Shown here: positions 51,492-61,815 of the stretch, piece after piece
Layout of the letters: every line of letters starts with the position of its first letter
How positions within the stretch are numbered: the first letter of the stretch is position 1
Assembly: GCA_052267165.1 (NCBI GenBank)
Contig: JBKQHO010000031.1
Location: 5,627-69,626 of the forward strand
DNA from: CAWICD01 sp052267165
Lineage (GTDB): Bacteria; Vulcanimicrobiota; Vulcanimicrobiia; Vulcanimicrobiales; Vulcanimicrobiaceae
Direction: 5' to 3'
DNA length: 64,000 bases
Notes under the pieces: generated by a model
What the model was told of the DNA's origin: nothing
Databases searched by the model: none
The model's input: the letters and a program-made list of their open reading frames with translations, nothing else
Made by a program: the position numbers and the translations under genes

Positions 51492-52727
51492 ATGGCGAGT
51501 CTTCGAAAGGCCGTGATCGCCGTCATGGCTGCGCTGCTTCTTAGTTGCAGTGCTAGCGTTGCATGGGCCGTAGAGACGCCGCTCGCCTCGAAGCTGCAGA
51601 AGATCTACCTGACTGCCTTCGACGAGGCGCTCAACCGGCACGCGGTCGCCGAACGCGACGGCACCACCTACGTCTCGACCGGCGACATCCAGGCGGAGTG
51701 GCTGCGCGACGCAAGCGCCGTCATGGAGCCCTACATCGGGATCGCCGGCGACGACAGCCGCGTCGCCGGCGCCCTGCGCGGCGTCGTCGCGCGCGAGGCG
51801 CGCTACATCCTCATCGACCCCTACGCGAACGCCTTCTCGGCAGACTATCACGTCGTCGAGCGCAAATTCGAGATCGACTCGCTGCTGTACCCGATCTGGT
51901 TCGCCGACCGGTACTACAGCGAGACCCACGATCACTCGATCTTCACGCCGCAGGTCAATCGCGCGTTCGAGCGCGTCCTGGCGGTGATGCGTGACGAGCA
52001 GCACCATGCGACGCGCTCGCGCTACCGGCACCCCGATCTGGCCGATGGCGGCCGCGGAAGCTCGGTTCGCTTCACGGGTATGATCTGGACGGGCTTCCGG
52101 CCCTCGGACGACCCGCCGCGCTATCAGTACAACATTCCCGACAACATGTTCGCTGTGGTCGTCATGCGGGCCCTCAGCAAGCTCGAGCGCCACGTCTACG
52201 GCAATCAGCGCGACGCGATGAATGCCTGGGGATTATCGGTCGAGATCCAGCGCGGCATCGAGCAGTACGGCACGGTCGACCTCAAGGGCTTCGGGAAGCT
52301 CTATGCTTACGAAGTCGACGGTCGCGGGCATGCGAACCTGATGGACGACGCCAACCCGCCGTCGCTGCTCTCGATTCCGTACTTCGGGTATCTCGGCTCG
52401 CAGGACAGCGAATACCAGACCACGCGCCGCTTCGCTCTTTCGAACCGCAATCCGTACTACTACGTCGGCAAGTACGCCAGCGGCGTCGGGAGCCCGCACA
52501 CGCCGCACGGCTACATCTGGCCGCTGTCGCTCGTGATGCAGGCGCTGACCTCCGACGATCCCGTCGAGGTCGAGCGCGTGATGGGCTATATCGCGGCCTC
52601 CGACGTGGGCGACCACCGCCTGCACGAGTCGTTCAACGGCGATTGGCCCGAGGCGTTCACTCGCGACGACTTCGCCTGGCCCAACGCGTTGTACGCCAAG
52701 CTCGTTCAGAAGCAGCGCGCGCACTAG
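51492..52727 (+). CDS. Glycoside hydrolase family 125 exo-alpha-1,6-mannosidase
   Basis: 411 aa with a signal peptide (VIAVMAALLLSCSASVAWA). GH125 hallmarks are TGDIQAEWLRDASAVMEPY near residue 65, the catalytic-acid block GMIWTGFRPSDDP, LMDDANPPSLLSIPYFGY and HESFN with the candidate base Glu. It would trim mannose from glycans outside the cytoplasm without a metal ion. An aagaagg ribosome site precedes ATG 51492. Divergent from the ECF operon, with 89 bp between. Confidence 0.9.
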   Translation: MASLRKAVIAVMAALLLSCSASVAWAVETPLASKLQKIYLTAFDEALNRHAVAERDGTTYVSTGDIQAEWLRDASAVMEPYIGIAGDDSRVAGALRGVVAREARYILIDPYANAFSADYHVVERKFEIDSLLYPIWFADRYYSETHDHSIFTPQVNRAFERVLAVMRDEQHHATRSRYRHPDLADGGRGSSVRFTGMIWTGFRPSDDPPRYQYNIPDNMFAVVVMRALSKLERHVYGNQRDAMNAWGLSVEIQRGIEQYGTVDLKGFGKLYAYEVDGRGHANLMDDANPPSLLSIPYFGYLGSQDSEYQTTRRFALSNRNPYYYVGKYASGVGSPHTPHGYIWPLSLVMQALTSDDPVEVERVMGYIAASDVGDHRLHESFNGDWPEAFTRDDFAWPNALYAKLVQKQRAH

Positions 52728-52748
52728 TACACGAGCGCGCAGTAGGCT

Positions 52749-53063
52749 TCAGCTCGCCCAGACGCTGCCTCGCGGCTCGGTCGAGAAAAAGCGCAGGGTC
52801 GCCGTCCCCGAGCAGACGACGACGTCCTCCGGACACTCGAAGATCTTGCCGTCGACGTCGACGACGAACGAGCCGTCGCGCAGGCCGTCGAGCGCCGTGC
52901 GCACGCCGCGCTCGCGCTTGTCCGCCGGCGCGCGTTGTCCCAACACTTCGTAGACGGCCAGCCGCAACAGTTCCTCGACGCGCAGCGGCGTAACGAGGGC
53001 GAACGCCTCGCACGCGGTGCTGGCGATAGTACGGACGTCGATAGGGATCGCGACCCGGATCAC
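52749..53063 (-). CDS. Small hypothetical protein
   Basis: 104 aa, soluble, not recognised. The first half is helical (VEELLRLAVYEVLGQRAPAD) and the second contains short strands with two Cys (IFECPEDVVVCSG). Starts at GTG 53063. Convergent with GH125 and divergent from the membrane protein gene at 53141. Confidence 0.5.
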   Translation of the reverse strand: MIRVAIPIDVRTIASTACEAFALVTPLRVEELLRLAVYEVLGQRAPADKRERGVRTALDGLRDGSFVVDVDGKIFECPEDVVVCSGTATLRFFSTEPRGSVWAS

Positions 53064-53140
53064 GCCCCGTCGTTTCGCGACGAATGCGGCTGCCTCTTCC
53101 TGCGAGGCGGGGACCGTTTTCCGACGAAGCCCGCCTGCAA

Positions 53141-53982
53141 ATGGAACAGAAGCCGCCCCGTCGTGCGAGGCGCCGTTCAGGCGGCGAAGCCTCGTTTCCG
53201 ATCATTCCAGCGGTTCTCGCCGTGCTCGTCGTCGGCTTCCTCATCGGAACCGCGCTCTCGCTCTTCGGGAACCGCATCGGCTCGCCGGTCGCCTACACGA
53301 GCCCGCCGCCCTTGTCCACGGCGGCGCCCCAAGTCAGCGTTCGGCCGGCGACGCCGCCTCCCCCAATGGCCACGGCCAAGCCGGTCGCGGCCCCGACGCC
53401 AAGGCGCACGCCGAAGCCCGAGCCGAGCGCCACGCCGTTGTTGCCGGCCAAGTCCGTCCCGACGCCGACCGCCGCTCCGACCGCGACTCCTGGGCCGACG
53501 GCGACCCCACGGCCGGCCGCGACAGCGCCGCTCGCTCGCGCGAGCGGCGAAGCGGCCTCGAAAGTCGTCGCGCCCGCCGCGGCACCCGAGGCGACTTCCA
53601 AGCCGCTCACCAAGGCGAGCGCGAAAGTGAGCTCAACGGTTGCCGCTGCACCTAGCCAAGGCGACTATGTGGACAGCGACTTCGCCCAGCTTTCGGCCGG
53701 GGTCGTGCGGAATTACCTCGGCGACATCATGCGCGGCGATGAGGAGTCCGCATATGCGGCCTTCGGCGCGGCTCCGGGCGACCGAGGAATAATCTTCTCA
53801 GAACAAGGCATCGTGGACGCTCAGACCCAAATCGTTCGAGTAGACGCCCGCCAGACTGGTACGGACGCCGCAACGGTCGACGTCGTTTTGAAGACCTCTA
53901 AAGGCCAATACTTCGCACAATACTTTTTGAAGCGGTCGCCGACCGGCGCTGCTCTCATCACCGACCATGAGATGATAAAACC

Positions 53983-53986
<4 letters not shown>
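53141..53986 (+). CDS. Membrane-anchored protein with a long Pro/Ala/Thr linker
   Basis: 281 aa. A basic cytoplasmic start (MEQKPPRRARRRSGGE) and one transmembrane helix (PIIPAVLAVLVVGFLIGTAL) are followed by an extracytoplasmic low-complexity stretch of about 120 residues (Pro, Ala, Thr, Lys). A C-terminal domain of about 100 residues (LSAGVVRNYLGDIMRGDEES, VDVVLKTSKGQYFAQYFLK) resembles NTF2-like or DUF4878-like modules. The stop overlaps the acsA ATG (ATGA), suggesting coupling, though a functional link is unknown. Confidence 0.62.
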
Positions 53987-55875
<1,889 letters not shown>

Positions 55876-55897
55876 CGCGGTCGGGCGAATTGCAGCA

Positions 55898-55934
55898 ACG
55901 GGTCCGGCGCGCGGCGCCGGGCCCGTTCGCTTTT
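55898..55934 (+). terminator. Intrinsic terminator after acsA
   Basis: A 13-bp G+C stem with one G-T pair (acgggtccggcgc / gcgccgggcccgt) followed by tcgctttt. It lies 22 bp after the acsA stop. Confidence 0.75.
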
Positions 55935-55987
55935 CGCGGACGCTTCCCACAAGGGGATGGCGTGCGCCTGACGATAGAGCGCCTGTT

Positions 55988-56428
55988 ATGCGGGCCTTCA
56001 CGATTCTCGCGGCGCTCCTCGCCGCCGGCTGCTCGGCAGCTCCTCCGACCATTTCGGAACCGCTCGCATTCGAGAGTTTCTGCGGCTCCCGAACGATCGA
56101 GCCGGGAGTGCTCAAGAGCGTGCTACGCGCGGCCGACGATCGTCCTCTTCCCGAACGGCCCAACGAGATCGCCGTGCGAACGAACTTGCGCAACGACGGC
56201 GGCGTCATCGCGTACTGGAACGATCAGCCGCTCCCCCTGCCCCACACCGCGGTCGCTTTAGGCGAGAAAGACGGCCTCGCGCGCCTGCGCGCGCTGGCGG
56301 TCACGCTCGTCCCCGCGAGCGACGATTCGCGGCGAATCTATCTGCTCGTTCGCGACCACGGCATCGCGCGCTGGCTGGTCGAACGCTCGTCCGACTCCGG
56401 CAGCGTTTGCACGAAGCCGAAAAGCTAG
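55988..56428 (+). CDS. Small putative lipoprotein
   Basis: 146 aa. Starts with a lipoprotein signal (MRAFTILAALLAAGC, Cys15), so it should be membrane-anchored by lipid. The remaining 130 residues are not recognised; they contain two more Cys (FCGS, SVCTKP) that could form a disulfide. Convergent with the membrane protein downstream of the suf operon. Confidence 0.65.
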   Translation: MRAFTILAALLAAGCSAAPPTISEPLAFESFCGSRTIEPGVLKSVLRAADDRPLPERPNEIAVRTNLRNDGGVIAYWNDQPLPLPHTAVALGEKDGLARLRALAVTLVPASDDSRRIYLLVRDHGIARWLVERSSDSGSVCTKPKS

Positions 56429-56435
56429 GATAGCC

Positions 56436-56741
56436 TCAACCGCCCCCGAGCCGGCGCAAGTCGTTGCCGACCAAGTGCTCGAGCAACAGCGCGACGAGAA
56501 ACGTGAAGATCTCGAGCGGAATGAAATCCGCGACCGGGTCGGCGACGGCAGGCAGCACGAGGACCGCGGCCGCGGCCACGAAGATGAGGCCGACCAGCAG
56601 GCTGACCAAGCCGGCGAAGATCGCGCGCGGCTCGCCAGCGGCCCGGCGCATGTCCCGCAGCAGCGTCAAGGGGGTTCGCGTGCCGACGTTCCACACGATC
56701 AGCGCGAGCGTGTCGAGGACGATTGCGCCGGCGAGCCGCAA
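56436..56741 (-). CDS. Small integral membrane protein
   Basis: About 101 aa from TTG 56741, with three hydrophobic helices (LRLAGAIVLDTLALIVWNVG; AIFAGLVSLLVGLIFVAAAA; LEIFTFLVALLLEHLVG). No family recognised. The start is uncertain: a longer reading would run back into sufU. It is the last leftward gene after sufU, 20 bp downstream, and may be part of the suf transcript. Confidence 0.5.
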   Translation of the reverse strand: MRLAGAIVLDTLALIVWNVGTRTPLTLLRDMRRAAGEPRAIFAGLVSLLVGLIFVAAAAVLVLPAVADPVADFIPLEIFTFLVALLLEHLVGNDLRRLGGG

Positions 56742-56761
56742 GAACGTGTCGCCGGAGAAGG

Positions 56762-57169
56762 CTAGGTCGATTGGCTGCTGGCAGCCTCCGCACGATCGGA
56801 GAGTAAGCGCAACGCCGCGTTCTTGAGGACCTTGAGACCGAGCATCGCGCACTTCATGCGCGCCGGGCTGATGCCGATTCCGACGTTCTCCAGCACGCGC
56901 TCCTCGGGAATGCGAGCCAGTTCCTCGAGGGTTTCACCGTGCAGCGTCTCGGAGAGCATCGAGGCCGAGGCTTGGCTGATGGCGCAGCCCTTGCCCGAGA
57001 AGCGCACTTCGGCGACCCGGTCGTCGGCGTCCAGCTTGAGCTGGAAGCAGATCTTGTCGCCGCACAGCGGGTTGAGATCTTCAGCCATCGCGTCGGGCGC
57101 GTCGAGCAAGCCGAAGTTGCGCGGGTTTCGGTAGTGGTCGAGGATGTACGCTTTGTAGAAATCGTCCAT
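56762..57169 (-). CDS. sufU: SufU-type Fe-S assembly protein
   Basis: 135 aa. Zinc-binding cysteines are in NPLCGDKI, GKGCAISQAS and RMKCAMLGL, with the Asp in the usual place (CGD). SufU proteins of this type accept sulfur from SufS. Starts at ATG 57169, two bases after the sufS stop. Confidence 0.92.
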   Translation of the reverse strand: MDDFYKAYILDHYRNPRNFGLLDAPDAMAEDLNPLCGDKICFQLKLDADDRVAEVRFSGKGCAISQASASMLSETLHGETLEELARIPEERVLENVGIGISPARMKCAMLGLKVLKNAALRLLSDRAEAASSQST

Positions 57170-57171
57170 GT

Positions 57172-58425
57172 TCAGGGCAGCTTGAAGATCTCGAGGGCCT
57201 TGTGGAGCGCAGCGACGAACTGGTCGACGTCCTGTTCCGTATTGTACAAGTAGAACGAGGCGCGCGCGGTGGCGGGCCAGCCCATCTTTTCCATCAAGGG
57301 CATCGTGCAGTGATGCCCCGCCCGGACGCAGACGCCCTCCGTGTCCAGGATCGAGGCGAGGTCGTGCGCGTGGATGTCGCCGAGGTTGAACGAGATGACG
57401 CCCGAGCGGTCTTCGAGGCGCTCGGGACCGTAGATCGAGAGACCGCGCGGAACGAGGCCGCGCAGCGCCTCGAGGGCGTAGGCGGTCAGCCCGCGCTCGT
57501 GCTCGCGGACCCACTCCATGCCGACCGACTCGAGGTAGTCGACCGCGGCGCCCAGCGCTACGGCGTCCGCGATGTTGCTCGTTCCCGCCTCGAACTTCCA
57601 CGGCACCTCGTTGAAGGTCGTGTGCTCGTAGCCGACTTGGCGGATCATGTCGCCGCCCGTCAGGAAGGGCGGCATCGCTTCGAGCAGCGCGCGCTTCCCG
57701 TACAGGAAGCCGATCCCGGTCGGCCCGCACATCTTGTGCCCGCTGGCCGCCAGAAAGTCGACGTCGAGCGCTTGGACGTCGAGCGGGAAATGCGGGACCG
57801 ACTGAGCGCCGTCGACCAGCACCACGGCTCCCGCCGCGTGCGCTTTGGGGATGATCGTCTCGAGCGGGGCGATCGTCCCTAGGCTGTTGGAGACGTGCGA
57901 GAGCGCGACGAGCTTGGTGCCGCGAAGCTTGGCGTCGAGATCGTCGAGCCGATGGACGCCGTGCGCATCCACTTCGATGAAGCGCAGCTCCGCGCCCGTC
58001 TTGGCGGCCAGGAGCTGCCATGGGACCAGGTTGGAGTGGTGCTCGAGCTGCGAGGTGAGGATCGCGTCGCCCGGGCCGAGATTGTTTAGCCCCCAAGTAA
58101 AGCTGACGAGATTGATCGACTCGGTCGTGTTGCGCGTCCAGATGATCTCGGCGGGCTCGGCCGCGTTGACGAAGCGCGCGACCTTCACGCGGGCCTGCTC
58201 GAAGGCTTCGGTGGCCCGTTCGGCGAGCTCGTAGACGCCGCGATGAATGTTGGCGTTGTCGTGCGTGTAGTAGTGGACCAGCGCGTCGATGACGGCCTGC
58301 GGCTTTTGCGAGCTGGCCGCCGAGTCGAGGAACGCGAGCCGCTTGCCGCGCGAGGTCGGTTGCGCCAGCAGCGGGAAGTCGCGCGCGATGCGGGCGGCGC
58401 GAACGTCAAGTTCGGCAGAGAGCAT
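57172..58425 (-). CDS. sufS: Cysteine desulfurase SufS
   Basis: PLP enzyme, 417 aa, taking sulfur from cysteine for cluster assembly. The PLP Lys is in AASGHKMCGPTG, the catalytic Cys in RAGHHCTMP, and HSNLVPWQ and DGAQSVPHF bind the cofactor. ATG 58425 begins right after sufD. Part of the leftward sufC-sufD-sufS-sufU operon. Confidence 0.94.
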   Translation of the reverse strand: MLSAELDVRAARIARDFPLLAQPTSRGKRLAFLDSAASSQKPQAVIDALVHYYTHDNANIHRGVYELAERATEAFEQARVKVARFVNAAEPAEIIWTRNTTESINLVSFTWGLNNLGPGDAILTSQLEHHSNLVPWQLLAAKTGAELRFIEVDAHGVHRLDDLDAKLRGTKLVALSHVSNSLGTIAPLETIIPKAHAAGAVVLVDGAQSVPHFPLDVQALDVDFLAASGHKMCGPTGIGFLYGKRALLEAMPPFLTGGDMIRQVGYEHTTFNEVPWKFEAGTSNIADAVALGAAVDYLESVGMEWVREHERGLTAYALEALRGLVPRGLSIYGPERLEDRSGVISFNLGDIHAHDLASILDTEGVCVRAGHHCTMPLMEKMGWPATARASFYLYNTEQDVDQFVAALHKALEIFKLP

Positions 58426-58429
58426 CGGG

Positions 58430-59677
58430 TTAGCCGGCCGATCCGGCGTCGAGCTTGCCGGCCAGGACACTGCGAATCTCGTTGCGCAGCGAGTCGTTCG
58501 GAAAGCGCGAGAGGGCCGGCTCGAAGAAGCCCAGCGCGATCATGCGCTCCGCATCGTCGCGCGGAATGCCGCGGCTCTGGGCGTAGAATAGCTCGTCTTC
58601 GGAGATCGCGCCGACCGTCGCGCCGTGAAACGCCTTCACGTCGTTGGCGGCGATCTCGAGCGCGGGGACCGAGTCGATGTGGGCGCCCTCCGAGAGCAGC
58701 AGTGCGTCGTCCTTGAGCGACGCCTCGGTTCCGTGCGCGCGAGCGAGGATCCGGATGTTTCCGAGGAAGCGGCCCTGGCCGCGCCCCGTGCCCGCGCTGC
58801 GCACGACCGTCTCGGACGAGGTGTGGCCGGCGGCATGGATGGCTTCGGTCTCGAGGTCGACGTGCTGCTCCTCGTTGGCGAAGAAGACCGCCGCCAAGCC
58901 GAGGCGCGAGCCTTCTTCGGCGGCCTCGACGCGAACGCGCGAGACCGAGAGCAGCGCGCCCAGCTCGGCGAAGGAGAGGTCGAGCGAAGCGCCCGCACCG
59001 AGCCGCGCGCGCCGCGTGAAGATCGCTCGGGTCGTCGCCGGCAGGCGCTGGTCGACCGCGTAGTTGACTTGCGCGTTCGCACCGACGACGAGCTCCGTAA
59101 CGCCGCAGACGAACGGTGCCGCCGCCGCGCCCGCGAGGCGTTCGACGAGCGTGACGCGCGCGTTCGCGCCGACCGAGACGAGGGTGTACGGAAAGAGGCC
59201 CGTGCCGCGAGCTTCGTAGCCGACGATCAGCGGGTCGTCGAGCTCGACGCCCTCGGGAACGTCGATGAAGACGCCGTGGTTCTGAAAAGCGAGCGCCAGC
59301 GAGGCGAACTTGTCGTCGCGTGAATCGAGCGCCGTGCCGAAGGCGCGCTCGAACGCGTCGCGATGCCGTGCCCGCGCGTGTGAGAAGTGCTCGATGACGA
59401 CGCCGTGCCGGCGCGCCGCGGGCTGCAGCGTCTCGAGATCGAGCTCAGGGCCCTCGCTGCGACCGAACGGCTCGAGTTCCGAGAAGTCGAGCTTGCTCAG
59501 ATCGTGCTTCCAGCCCCGGCCTGGCCTGGCGGCCGACTTCACCGGCAACTCCTCGAAGCGCGCCAACGCGTCGTAGCGCGACGCGGCCGGGATCGAGCCT
59601 TCGCCGCGGATCGCGATCAGTGCCTCGAGCGCCTCGCGCCCGACGCCCCGAACGGCTTTTGCGCTAAGCGACCCCAC
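58430..59677 (-). CDS. sufD: Fe-S cluster assembly protein SufD
   Basis: 415 aa, SufB/SufD fold. The C-terminal core has the right-handed beta-helix and the signature VKAFHGATVGAISEDELFYAQSRGIP, followed by the SufD-like helical end LRNEIRSVL. Its length and N-terminus (helical, LARFEELP) favour SufD rather than SufB. GTG 59677 overlaps the sufC stop by 14 nt. A sufB gene is not present beside it. Confidence 0.87.
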   Translation of the reverse strand: MGSLSAKAVRGVGREALEALIAIRGEGSIPAASRYDALARFEELPVKSAARPGRGWKHDLSKLDFSELEPFGRSEGPELDLETLQPAARRHGVVIEHFSHARARHRDAFERAFGTALDSRDDKFASLALAFQNHGVFIDVPEGVELDDPLIVGYEARGTGLFPYTLVSVGANARVTLVERLAGAAAAPFVCGVTELVVGANAQVNYAVDQRLPATTRAIFTRRARLGAGASLDLSFAELGALLSVSRVRVEAAEEGSRLGLAAVFFANEEQHVDLETEAIHAAGHTSSETVVRSAGTGRGQGRFLGNIRILARAHGTEASLKDDALLLSEGAHIDSVPALEIAANDVKAFHGATVGAISEDELFYAQSRGIPRDDAERMIALGFFEPALSRFPNDSLRNEIRSVLAGKLDAGSAG

Positions 59678-60437
59678 CCGCGACCTCCTCGCGTATCGCG
59701 TCGTAGCCGCTGCGTTCGATGGTTTGCGCGAGCTCCGGGCCGCCGGATTTGACGATCCGTCCCTCGAGCATGACGTGCACGTGGTCCGGGACGACGTACT
59801 GCAGGATGCGCGGGTAGTGCGTGATGATGAGGAAGCCGGTGAGCTTCCCCTCGTCGCTCGCGCGCATCGCGTTGACCGAGGCGCCCACGGCGCGCAGCGC
59901 GTCGACGTCGAGCCCCGAGTCGGTCTCGTCGAGGACGGCGTACTTCGGTTGCAGCACCGCCAGCTGCAGCATCTCCAAGCGCTTCTTCTCGCCGCCCGAG
60001 AAGCCGTCGTTCACGTAGCGGCCAAGGAAGGCCGCGTCCATGTCGAGGGTGTCGAGCTTATCGAAGATCAGCTTGCGGAATTTCGCCGGCGGCAGGTCGT
60101 CCGGCTTGACGGCCTGGCGGGCGCTGCGGATGAAGTTCGCGACCGACACGCCCGGGATCGCCGCCGGATATTGAAACGAGAGAAACAGACCGGCTTTGGC
60201 CCGCTTGTCGGGGGGCAGACCGAGGAGCTCCTCGCCGTCGAGCTGGACCGAGCCGCCGGTGACCTCGTAACTCGGGTGTCCGGTCAGCGAGAACGCCAAG
60301 GTCGACTTGCCGCTGCCGTTGGGGCCCATGAGCGCGTGCACGCTGCCGGGCTCGACGTTGAGCTCGATCCCCTTGAGAATCTCGTTTCCCTGGACCGAGG
60401 CCGTCAAGCCGCTGATCCGCAAACCTTTTTCCGCCAC
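59664..60437 (-). CDS. sufC: Fe-S cluster assembly ATPase SufC
   Basis: ABC-type ATPase, 257 aa, cytosolic. Walker A GPNGSGKSTLAFSL, Q-loop FQYPAAIPG, signature SGGEKKRLEMLQL and Walker B AVLDETDSGLD are all intact. It works with SufB/SufD in cluster assembly. First gene of the suf operon. Confidence 0.95.
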   Translation of the reverse strand: MAEKGLRISGLTASVQGNEILKGIELNVEPGSVHALMGPNGSGKSTLAFSLTGHPSYEVTGGSVQLDGEELLGLPPDKRAKAGLFLSFQYPAAIPGVSVANFIRSARQAVKPDDLPPAKFRKLIFDKLDTLDMDAAFLGRYVNDGFSGGEKKRLEMLQLAVLQPKYAVLDETDSGLDVDALRAVGASVNAMRASDEGKLTGFLIITHYPRILQYVVPDHVHVMLEGRIVKSGGPELAQTIERSGYDAIREEVAGGVA

Positions 60438-60502
60438 GAACGCTCCTTCACGAGCTCCTGCCAGGGCCCGTCCGCCGATGCCTGACGCCCGTGGCCTCCC
60501 TT

Positions 60503-60532
60503 ATCCTAAAGGGGGCGAGGCGGGAAAGTCAA
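60503..60532 (-). promoter_or_regulatory. Candidate sigma70-type promoter of the suf operon
   Basis: On the minus strand, TTGACT (60532-60527) and TAGGAT (60508-60503) are 18 bp apart, about 65 bp upstream of sufC. It overlaps the region in which divergent sufR would bind. An imperfect cccttatcctaaaggg dyad covers the -10. Confidence 0.5.
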
Positions 60533-60540
60533 GGAAAGTC

Positions 60541-60569
60541 TGGACTATCTTCAATATTCATGCTAGAGT
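60541..60569 (+). promoter_or_regulatory. Candidate promoter of sufR
   Basis: TGGACT (60541-60546) and TAGAGT (60564-60569) are 17 bp apart. The start of transcription would fall at about 60576, directly before ATG 60579, and no ribosome site is seen, so sufR may be translated from a leaderless mRNA. Confidence 0.4.
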
Positions 60570-60578
60570 TTCGAAGAC

Positions 60579-61238
60579 ATGCAGGACGAGCGCTTTTTCC
60601 ACTCGACTCGCGGCAAGATCGTGATGGCGCTGCGCCGCCGTCATGCGGCTTCGGCGGTCGATTTGGCGGGCGAGTTCGGGCTCTCGACCAACGCCGTTCG
60701 TCAGCAGCTCTTGACCCTCGAGCGCGACGGTTACGTCGCGGAGCGGTCGGTCCGGCGCGGCCCGACGAAGCCGACCTTGGAGTATTCGCTCACCGAGAGC
60801 GCCGAGTCGCTCTTTCCCCAGCAGTACGACAAGATGCTCAACGCCGTGCTCCGCGAGGTGAAGGAGACGCTCGGCAGCGAGGCGCTGCAGGCGGTCCTCG
60901 AAGGCCTCGGCAAGCGCGCCGCGGAGCGTTTTCGTCCGCGGCTGGAGACCGACGACGCGAAGGGCAAGGTCATCGAGCTGGCGGCGATCCTGCGCGAGAA
61001 CGGCGTCGAAGCCGACGTCGTCGAGACCGCCAAAGGCGCGATCGAGCTGCGCGAGCACAATTGCCCGTATGCCAAGACGGTGAGCGAATATCCGGAGGTC
61101 TGCACCATCATTCACACGGTGCTGCACGAGACCGTCCCGAATCAGATGCATCAAGTCGAGTCGATCGCAACCGGCGGCGAAACTTGCCGGTTTGAGTTCG
61201 AGCAACAGGCCGCCGCGGCGGGGAGCAGCGCTACATGA
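60579..61238 (+). CDS. sufR: SufR-type Fe-S-sensing transcriptional repressor
   Basis: 219 aa. An N-terminal winged helix (SAVDLAGEFGLSTNAVRQQLLTL in parts, about residues 23-75) is followed by a helical middle and a C-terminal cluster-binding region with cysteines in EHNCPYAKTV, YPEVCTII and GGETCRFEF. SufR represses suf genes when its [4Fe-4S] cluster is intact. It is divergent from sufC, the expected autoregulatory arrangement. The stop overlaps the start of the scaffold gene (ATGA). Confidence 0.92.
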   Translation: MQDERFFHSTRGKIVMALRRRHAASAVDLAGEFGLSTNAVRQQLLTLERDGYVAERSVRRGPTKPTLEYSLTESAESLFPQQYDKMLNAVLREVKETLGSEALQAVLEGLGKRAAERFRPRLETDDAKGKVIELAAILRENGVEADVVETAKGAIELREHNCPYAKTVSEYPEVCTIIHTVLHETVPNQMHQVESIATGGETCRFEFEQQAAAAGSSAT

Positions 61239-61756
61239 ATTTCGCCAAGTTTCAAGAGCTCGTCGAAAAGCGTACGGGATTTCGCACGATGGAAAACCCG
61301 ATGGCGACCGGCGAGTACTTCAGCGATTCGTGCGGCGACCTCTACACCTACTATTTGCGCGTCGGCAACGGCGACGTGATCGAGGACGTCTCCTACTTCA
61401 CGACCGGCTGCGGCTTCGGCACGGCGACGTGCAGCTTGCTCGTCGATCTCGCGCTCGGCAAGACGCTCGACGACGCCTATGCCATCAGCGAAGCCGAGAT
61501 CGAAGCGCAGCTCGACGGCTACCCCGAGAAGAAGAAAGACTACCCGCTGCGCTCGCTCAACGCGCTGCGCGCGGCCATCGACGATTTCCGCAAGAAGCGC
61601 GCCGACGGCCTGATCAGCGATGCGATGCTGGCCGCCGCGAGCGCGGCCGGCTCGCGCGCCGCGACGAGCGCGGGCAACGGCAAGACCTCGCAGGACGAGG
61701 CGGCGCAGCCCGCCGTCGCCGAAGCAGCCGGCAAGGTCGTCATCAGCCTGCACTGA
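61235..61756 (+). CDS. IscU/NifU-like Fe-S scaffold lacking the third ligand Cys
   Basis: 173 aa. The IscU-type domain covers residues 20-115: ENPMATGEYFSDSCGDL (C33) and FTTGCGFGTATCSLLVD (C59 and an extra C66). Where IscU has its third Cys (the HC of P-P-x-K-x-HC), this protein has D102-Y103. The C-terminal 50 residues are an Ala/Gly-rich tail. Overlapping sufR by four bases, it should be co-regulated with it. It could be a carrier with altered cluster binding. Confidence 0.83.
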   Translation: MNFAKFQELVEKRTGFRTMENPMATGEYFSDSCGDLYTYYLRVGNGDVIEDVSYFTTGCGFGTATCSLLVDLALGKTLDDAYAISEAEIEAQLDGYPEKKKDYPLRSLNALRAAIDDFRKKRADGLISDAMLAAASAAGSRAATSAGNGKTSQDEAAQPAVAEAAGKVVISLH

Positions 61757-61777
61757 CGGCTGCCGGAAGCGTTGGCG

Positions 61778-61805
61778 AAGGGCGGCCGCGTCTACGGCCG
61801 CCCTT
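61778..61805. terminator. Bidirectional terminator hairpin
   Basis: A perfect 11-bp stem (aagggcggccg-6 nt-cggccgccctt) between the convergent scaffold and S53 peptidase genes. Only a short cttgcctt follows on the plus strand. Confidence 0.7.
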
Positions 61806-61815
61806 GCCTTCCGAG

